Shown: positions 13,050 through 17,297 of the stretch, in pieces
How the letters are laid out: every line of letters starts with the position of its first letter
How positions within the stretch are numbered: the stretch's first letter is position 1
Assembly (NCBI GenBank): GCA_964195995.1
Contig: CAXMQS010000073.1
Location: forward strand, 1 to 17,297
Reading direction: 5' to 3'
Origin: CAXMQS01 sp964195995
GTDB lineage: Bacteria > Actinomycetota > Acidimicrobiia > Spongiisociales > JAOTWH01
Length of the DNA stretch: 17,297 nt
Made by a program: the position numbers and the translations under genes
The notes under the pieces: model-generated
The model's database searches: none
The model's input: the letters and a program-made list of their open reading frames with translations, nothing else
What the model was told of the DNA's origin: nothing

Positions 13050-14542
13050 GCGATAACCGCTATGGCGACAGGGCCTCTCTCGAGGCCGACGACTTGGCAA
13101 GCCCGCGACTCGCCAAGATCGACGCCATTCGGGCTGCCGGCATCGATCCGTATCCAAGCGGTTTCCGGCGAACTGCAACTGCTGCCGAACTGGCGAGCAC
13201 CTACGCCGATCTGGAGCCGGAGGCAGCCACCGGACAGGTGGTCACCGTTGCCGGCCGCCTTGTCGGCTGGCGCGACATCGGGAAGCTGGTCTTCGCGGTG
13301 CTCCGCGACTCGTCCGGCGACATCCAGCTATTCGGCGATGCCTCCGAGCTTGGTGATCGGTTCACCGAGTTCGGCACGCTCGACGTCGGCGACTGGTTGG
13401 GGGCTAGCGGCGAGGTGATCACCACCCGCAAGGGGGAGCTCAGCGTCCGCGTGGCCGACTTCACTCTCCTCTCGAAGTCGCTGCGGTCCCTTCCCGAGAA
13501 GTGGCACGGGTTGAGCGATGTCGAGACCCGTCACCGTCAGCGCTACCTCGACCTGATTGGAAGCGACGAGGCCCGAGAGATCTTTCGCATTCGCTCAGCA
13601 GCCGTTCGCGGTCTGCGCCAGGCGTTCTGGGAGAGAGGTTTCGTCGAGGTCGAGACGCCGGCGCTTGAGCATCAGCCATCTGGTGCCATCGCCAAGCCCT
13701 TCCTGACCCACCACAACGCGCTCGACATCGACATGTACATGCGCATCGCTCTCGAACTGCCGCTGAAGAAGCTCGTCATCGGCGGCATGGAGCGCGTCTT
13801 CGAGATGGGACGAGTGTTTCGAAACGAGGGAGTGTCTGCCCGGTACAACCCGGAGTTCACGATGCTCGAGGCCTACCAGGCCTTCGCCGACTACAACGAT
13901 GTCATGGAGACCATCGAGGCCGTAGTGGCTGAGACGGCCATCGCAGCGCGGGGCACCACGGTCATGACCTATCAGGGTCAGGACCTCGATTTGACGCCAC
14001 CGTGGCGCCGGGCCAGCTTCCACGGTCTCATCGCCGAGCACGCCGGCGCCGGCTTCTCCCTGGGGACGTCGCTTGAGGAACTGCGGAAGAACGCGGCATT
14101 TGCCGGCGTCGACGTCAACGACGCCTGGGATGAGGGAAAGCTTCTGGAAGCGGTGTTCGATGCCACGGTTGAGAAGCATCTCACGCAACCGACCTTCGTG
14201 ACCGACTACCCCAAGTCGCTGTCACCATTCGCCAAAGACCATCCGGAACTCGATGGGATCGTGCAGCGCTTCGAGGCCTTCGCTGGAGGCTGGGAGATCG
14301 CCAACGCCTACTCCGAGCTCAACGACCCAATCGAGCAGCGGTCTCGCTTCGAGCAACAGGCGGCCCTGCGGGCCAAGGGCGACGAGGAAGCCCACGGAGT
14401 GAACGAGGACTACCTGCAAGCCCTCGAGTACGGGCTGCCACCGACCGGTGGCCTCGGCATCGGTGTCGACCGCCTCATCATGTTGTTGGCCGATCAAGCC
14501 TCGATCCGTGAGGTGATCCTCTTCCCTGCCATGCGGCCATAA
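13046..14542 (+). CDS. lysS: Lysyl-tRNA synthetase, class II
   Basis: A 498-aa class II LysRS. The N-terminal OB-fold anticodon-binding domain covers about 65-145 (VTVAGRLVGW, LVFAVLRDSSGDIQLF). The catalytic domain follows: RHRQRYLDLI (162-171), a motif 1 region with ETPALEHQPSGAIAKPFLTH, motif 2 VFEMGRVFRNEG (251-262) with the FTMLEAY that follows, and motif 3 GGLGIGVDRLIML (468-480) near the C-terminus. One small departure is PSGA where most LysRS have GGA. ATG 13046 overlaps the coaX stop (ATGA), making lysS the last gene of the coupled run; the palindromic element at 14545-14649 immediately follows its stop and probably ends transcription. Confidence 0.97.
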   Translation: MSDNRYGDRASLEADDLASPRLAKIDAIRAAGIDPYPSGFRRTATAAELASTYADLEPEAATGQVVTVAGRLVGWRDIGKLVFAVLRDSSGDIQLFGDASELGDRFTEFGTLDVGDWLGASGEVITTRKGELSVRVADFTLLSKSLRSLPEKWHGLSDVETRHRQRYLDLIGSDEAREIFRIRSAAVRGLRQAFWERGFVEVETPALEHQPSGAIAKPFLTHHNALDIDMYMRIALELPLKKLVIGGMERVFEMGRVFRNEGVSARYNPEFTMLEAYQAFADYNDVMETIEAVVAETAIAARGTTVMTYQGQDLDLTPPWRRASFHGLIAEHAGAGFSLGTSLEELRKNAAFAGVDVNDAWDEGKLLEAVFDATVEKHLTQPTFVTDYPKSLSPFAKDHPELDGIVQRFEAFAGGWEIANAYSELNDPIEQRSRFEQQAALRAKGDEEAHGVNEDYLQALEYGLPPTGGLGIGVDRLIMLLADQASIREVILFPAMRP

Positions 14543-14544
14543 GC

Positions 14545-14649
14545 CAGCGCCGCAGCGAAGCGGAGGCGCTAACTCGTCTCTCCCCCCAGCGAGCGAAGCG
14601 AGCGTTGGGGAGAGTCCTCGGCCCGCAGGGCCGAGGGAGGGCGGCGCTG
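14545..14649. repeat. 105-bp palindromic element with 9-bp terminal inverted repeats
   Basis: CAGCGCCGC (14545-14553) and GCGGCGCTG (14641-14649) are exact reverse complements bounding the element. Inside are a short inverted repeat AGCGCC/GGCGCT (14546-14551, 14565-14570), an 8-bp stem CTCTCCCC/GGGGAGAG (14578-14585, 14607-14614) and a perfect 9-bp hairpin with a GCA loop (next feature). AGCGAAGCG occurs twice. It starts 3 bp after lysS and ends 3 bp before the stop of the convergent prenyl synthase gene. It resembles REP- or MITE-type dispersed repeats, but no target-site duplication is visible. Copies elsewhere cannot be seen from this window. Confidence 0.7.
14616..14636. terminator. Perfect 9-bp hairpin, likely bidirectional terminator
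   Basis: CCTCGGCCC (14616-14624) and GGGCCGAGG (14628-14636) pair completely around a 3-nt loop. With the 8-bp stem at 14578-14614, it forms two strong hairpins in the only space between the convergent lysS and polyprenyl synthase genes. There is no U-tract on either side, so termination is inferred from position and stability; high-GC actinobacteria often use such tail-less hairpins. Confidence 0.5.
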
Positions 14650-14651
14650 TG

Positions 14652-15629
14652 CTATCTAACGGCGTCGACGCGGTCGAGCAAGAATCGGCCAAGACCACGG
14701 AGAACGTCGGTCATCGGTCCCGGCGGTAGGCGGTCGATCGCTTCTTCGGAAACGCCAAGACGGGCCTTGGACTCATCGAGGACCCGGTCGACATAGCCAC
14801 CGTTGCGAACAAGCTCGATGACCTCTTTGATGCCGGTGCCATCAGGAGTTCCGCTGAGAATGGAGCGCACCTCAGACGACTCGGCGATGGCGTAGATGAC
14901 GGGGAGGGTGTAGGTGCCTTCGCCGATGTCGGATCCGGCCGGCTTGCCGAGGAACTCGTCGGTGGCGACTAGGTCGAGGACGTCATCCGTCATCTGAAAC
15001 ACCATGCCCATCTCCCAGGCCCAATCGCTGGCGGCCTCGATAGTCCCGGCCTCGGCGTCGGCAGAGAGGGCTCCAAGGCGTGCAGAGGTGCGTATGAGGC
15101 TTGCCGACTTACCGCCGATGACGCTGAAGTACTCGGCGGGGCCATGGTTGATATCGCCGGAGAGCTGTAGCTCGAGAACCTGTCCCTCGACCAGAGTCGC
15201 ATAGGTCTTGGCGATGAGGGTGACTGCCTCCTGACCCAGGGGCGCTGCCACCTCGGAGGCTCTGGCCAACAGGAAGTCGCCGGAGAGAATGGCGACGGTG
15301 TTCGACCAGTTGGCATTGATCGAGGGACTGCCGCGTCTGGCGTCGGCTTCGTCGATGACGTCGTCGTGATACAGGCTTCCCTGGTGCACGAGTTCGACAG
15401 CTACCCCAGCCTCGACTGCCCTGGGGTCGGGATTGGGCCCGAGTTCGGCACCGACCTGAGCCAACAGTGGGCGATAGCGCTTTCCCCCGGCGTCGAGCCC
15501 ATGACGGGCGATCTTGGTGAGGAAGCCATCATTAGATTCGGTGACCTCATGAAGGCGCCTCTCGACATGATCGAGGCGGTCCCACACGCCATCGACCGGA
15601 ACGAGAGATTGCAGGTCGGGCTGTTCCAT
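14652..15629 (-). CDS. Polyprenyl diphosphate synthase (trans, long-chain)
   Basis: A 325-aa trans-isoprenyl diphosphate synthase that elongates an allylic diphosphate with IPP; the product is probably the side chain of menaquinone. Motifs: GGKRYRPLL (48-56), the first Asp-rich motif DDVID (89-93) in HQGSLYHDDVIDEADARRG, GKSASLIRTS (173-182), the second Asp-rich motif DDVLD (215-219) and GKPAGSDIGEGTYTLPVI (228-245). Small residues just before the first DDxxD fit a long-chain product, but chain length is not certain. The ATG at 15629 is chosen because the family homology begins just after it; the upstream in-frame ATG at 15746 would add 39 atypical, Arg-rich residues. A TACTCT stands just upstream. 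It is convergent with lysS and divergent from clpC. Confidence 0.92.
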   Translation of the reverse strand: MEQPDLQSLVPVDGVWDRLDHVERRLHEVTESNDGFLTKIARHGLDAGGKRYRPLLAQVGAELGPNPDPRAVEAGVAVELVHQGSLYHDDVIDEADARRGSPSINANWSNTVAILSGDFLLARASEVAAPLGQEAVTLIAKTYATLVEGQVLELQLSGDINHGPAEYFSVIGGKSASLIRTSARLGALSADAEAGTIEAASDWAWEMGMVFQMTDDVLDLVATDEFLGKPAGSDIGEGTYTLPVIYAIAESSEVRSILSGTPDGTGIKEVIELVRNGGYVDRVLDESKARLGVSEEAIDRLPPGPMTDVLRGLGRFLLDRVDAVR

Positions 15630-15639
15630 GAAGAGACAG

Positions 15640-15645
15640 AGTATC
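15640..15645 (-). promoter_or_regulatory. Possible -10 element of the prenyl synthase gene
   Basis: On the minus strand, TACTCT ends 8 nt before the ATG at 15629, giving a near-leaderless transcript (start about 2 nt before the ATG). There is no ribosome binding site before this ATG, which is consistent with that. The same hexamer occurs before the GTG at 3639. No good -35 is visible. Confidence 0.3.
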
Positions 15646-15786
15646 GGAACGCGGTCGGTGATTGCTCGGGAACAGACTCGCCTCCAAGAACGTTGCTCAA
15701 GCACGCGCACCAGTTGGCCGAACCACCTAACGAGAGGCCCAGTCATCTGGGGGGACCACTTCCCAGGGGTAATCGGGGCCGGCGGA

Positions 15787-15792
15787 TATACT
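15787..15792 (+). promoter_or_regulatory. -10 element of the clpC promoter
   Basis: TATACT matches the TATAAT consensus at five of six positions, unusual in this GC-rich sequence, and lies in the 211-bp divergent region. The predicted transcription start is about 15799, leaving a 42-nt leader with a ribosome binding site AAGAGGA (15827-15833) 7 nt before the clpC ATG. No TTGACA-like -35 is apparent at 16-18 bp, which suggests dependence on an activator. Confidence 0.5.
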
Positions 15793-15799
15793 TGGTGCT

Positions 15800-15815
15800 G
15801 GCGCCAACCGGCGCC
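15800..15815. promoter_or_regulatory. GGCGCC-AACC-GGCGCC palindrome in the clpC leader
   Basis: Two copies of the self-complementary hexamer GGCGCC (15800-15805 and 15810-15815), 4 nt apart, form a 6-bp hairpin beginning at the predicted clpC transcription start. In DNA it could be an operator; in RNA, a 5' stabilising or regulatory hairpin. It does not match the HspR, CIRCE or CtsR sites I know. Confidence 0.4.
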
Positions 15816-15840
15816 GTTAGTCTTCTAAGAGGACGATTAG

Positions 15841-17297
15841 ATGTTCGAACGCTTCACAGATCGGGCCCGCAGGGTCGTGGTTCTCGCTCAGGAAGAAGCG
15901 CGACTGCTCAACCACAATTACATCGGTACTGAGCACATCCTCCTCGGCCTGATTCATGAAGGTGAAGGCGTTGCCGCCAGGGCACTCGAGGGAATGAACA
16001 TCAACCTCGAAGCCGTCCGCTCCCAGGTCGTTGAGATCATTGGACAGGGCTCATCTGCGCCAACGGGTCACATCCCCTTCACGCCAAGGGCTAAGAAGGT
16101 TCTCGAGCTGTCGCTGCGCGAGGCCCTGCAGCTGGGCCACAACTACATCGGTACCGAGCACATCCTGCTGGGTCTGATCCGCGAGGGAGAAGGCGTTGCT
16201 GCCCAGGTTCTGGTGAAGCTCGGCGCCGAGCTCCACAAGGTGCGCCAAACCGTTATCCAACTCCTCTCCGGTGTCGAGGGTGGCGAAAGCCAGCCCTCAG
16301 GCAGCCAGTCCGGTGGCGGAGGAAGCCGCGAGTCGGCGCCGTCAGGCTCAACGGTGCTCGATCAGTTCGGACGCAACCTGACTTCATACGCCAGGGACAA
16401 CAAGCTCGACCCCACCATCGGACGCCATACAGAGATCGAGCGAGTGATGCAGATCCTGTCGCGTCGTACCAAGAACAACCCTGTACTCATCGGCGAGCCC
16501 GGTGTTGGCAAGACCGCCATCGTCGAAGGCCTGGCCCAGCTGGTCGTCAAGGGTGAGGTACCGGACACCCTCAAGGGCAAGCAGATATACACCCTCGACC
16601 TTGGCTCGCTGGTCGCAGGCTCTCGCTATCGCGGTGACTTCGAGGAGCGCCTCAAGAAGGTGCTGAAGGAGATCCGCACTCGCGGCGACATCATCCTCTT
16701 CATCGACGAGATCCACACGCTGGTCGGCGCCGGTGCCGCCGAAGGCGCCATCGACGCTGCCTCCATCCTCAAGCCGATGTTGGCTCGCGGCGAGCTGCAG
16801 ACCATCGGCGCTACAACGCTCGAGGAATACCGCAAGTACCTCGAGAAGGACGCTGCACTGGAGAGGCGCTTCCAGCCGATCCAGGTCGAGGAGCCGTCGG
16901 TCGCCCACACCATCGAGATCCTCCAGGGACTCCGTAGCGGGTACGAGAGCCATCACAAGGTTCGCTTCACCGACCAGGCCCTGGTCAGTGCAGCTAACTT
17001 CGCCGACCGCTACATCTCGGACCGTTTCCTGCCGGACAAGGCCATTGACCTCATCGACGAGGCCGGCTCGCGTTTGCGAATCCAGCAGAAGTCGTCGCCC
17101 CCCGAGATCCAGGAGATCGACGGTCGCCTCGACAAGCTGCGCGAAGACAAGGACGAAGCTGTTCAGGCGCAGCAGTACGAGCGTGCCGCTCAGGTGCGTG
17201 ACCAGGAGCGTTCGCTGCTCGCCGAGAGGGCGCAGCGCGAGCAGGAGCTTCTCGGCGACGAGGCCGGCCTCTCTCTTGTCATCGACGAGGAGGAGAT
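15841..17297 (+). CDS. clpC: ATP-dependent Clp protease ATP-binding subunit ClpC (3' end outside window)
   Basis: The frame is open from ATG 15841 to the window end, giving 485 residues of a protein normally about 830-850 aa. ClpC unfolds substrates and feeds them to ClpP in the cytosol. The N-domain has two Clp repeats with nearly identical NYIGTEHILLGLI segments (26-38 and 101-113). A Gly/Ser-rich linker (about 147-170) precedes the first AAA module: Walker A GEPGVGKT (218-225), pore loop GSRYRGDFE (260-268), Walker B IILFIDE (284-290), sensor TIGATT (321-326) and arginine finger ERRF. The middle domain carries a UVR motif (about 432-460, with YERAAQVRDQE), which separates ClpC from ClpA and ClpB. 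A ribosome binding site AAGAGGA precedes the start. The second AAA module lies beyond the window. Confidence 0.96.
   Translation, partial: MFERFTDRARRVVVLAQEEARLLNHNYIGTEHILLGLIHEGEGVAARALEGMNINLEAVRSQVVEIIGQGSSAPTGHIPFTPRAKKVLELSLREALQLGHNYIGTEHILLGLIREGEGVAAQVLVKLGAELHKVRQTVIQLLSGVEGGESQPSGSQSGGGGSRESAPSGSTVLDQFGRNLTSYARDNKLDPTIGRHTEIERVMQILSRRTKNNPVLIGEPGVGKTAIVEGLAQLVVKGEVPDTLKGKQIYTLDLGSLVAGSRYRGDFEERLKKVLKEIRTRGDIILFIDEIHTLVGAGAAEGAIDAASILKPMLARGELQTIGATTLEEYRKYLEKDAALERRFQPIQVEEPSVAHTIEILQGLRSGYESHHKVRFTDQALVSAANFADRYISDRFLPDKAIDLIDEAGSRLRIQQKSSPPEIQEIDGRLDKLREDKDEAVQAQQYERAAQVRDQERSLLAERAQREQELLGDEAGLSLVIDEEE

Noticed and set aside
12096..13178. Long minus-strand open frame (360 codons) opposite panC, coaX and lysS
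   Set aside because: It lies fully antisense to three well-recognised genes, and its translation shows no domain; high GC commonly leaves such shadow frames open.
15630..15746. 39-residue N-terminal extension of the prenyl synthase
   Set aside because: Arg-rich and unlike the family; homology begins right after the ATG at 15629, and a -10-like element lies between.
15766..15820. SigR-type, HspR (HAIR), CIRCE or CtsR site upstream of clpC
   Set aside because: No GGAAT-N18-GTT, CTTGAGT-N7-ACTCAAG, CIRCE or CtsR-like match; only the GGCGCC palindrome is present.
16281..16350. Gly/Ser-rich low-complexity stretch in clpC as a frameshift or insertion
   Set aside because: The frame continues without disruption, and this is the known flexible linker between the N-domain and the first AAA module.

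Overview
The window looks like a chromosomal core-gene region of a high-GC actinobacterium. The evidence is the gene order tilS-hpt-ftsH-folP-folK-(DUF2520)-panC-coaX-lysS-clpC, a SigR/RsrA-type redox sigma/anti-sigma pair, a DUF2342 ('F420 biosynthesis-associated') metallohydrolase, and frequent GTG starts with 1-22 bp gene overlaps. A deep lineage such as Acidimicrobiia is my best guess; that rests on overall impression and not on a marker I can prove here.

Layout. (1) 1-2312, + strand: the 3' part of an acyl-CoA dehydrogenase gene, then an ABC ATPase and UPF0014 permease pair (FetA/FetB-like). (2) 2333-2405, - strand: tRNA-Thr(CGT). (3) 2505-3551, + strand: ECF sigma factor, zinc-binding anti-sigma factor and a 64-aa Cys/His-rich protein, closed by a hairpin terminator. 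(4) 3639-6764, + strand: a small exported membrane protein, the DUF2342 metallohydrolase, tilS and hpt, all linked by stop/start overlaps. (5) 6851-14542, + strand: ftsH, folP, a phosphatase-fold protein lacking its catalytic residues, folK, a Rossmann/DUF2520 reductase, panC, coaX and lysS, almost all translationally coupled. (6) 14545-14649: a compact palindromic element with 9-bp terminal inverted repeats between the convergent lysS and prenyl synthase genes. (7) 14652-15629, - strand: long-chain polyprenyl diphosphate synthase. (8) 15841 to the window end, + strand: clpC, truncated by the window.

How the genes relate. The cluster combines tRNA modification and charging (tilS, lysS), purine salvage (hpt), membrane and cytosolic protein quality control (ftsH, clpC), folate synthesis (folP, folK) and CoA synthesis (DUF2520 reductase, panC, coaX). 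Compared with the usual actinobacterial order, folE, folB and panD are absent from their customary places. The slot where folB is often found holds a protein with a dual-specificity-phosphatase-like fold whose Cys and Arg are both replaced. The sigma/anti-sigma pair points to thiol-oxidative-stress control.

No stretch over 300 bases lacks a gene. The largest gap is the divergent prenyl synthase/clpC intergenic region (15630-15840), which holds a good -10 element and a GGCGCC hairpin. I saw no CRISPR array, insertion sequence, prophage or rRNA. The most unusual items are the degenerate phosphatase in the folate cluster, the palindromic element, and the small Cys/His protein attached to the SigR/RsrA unit.
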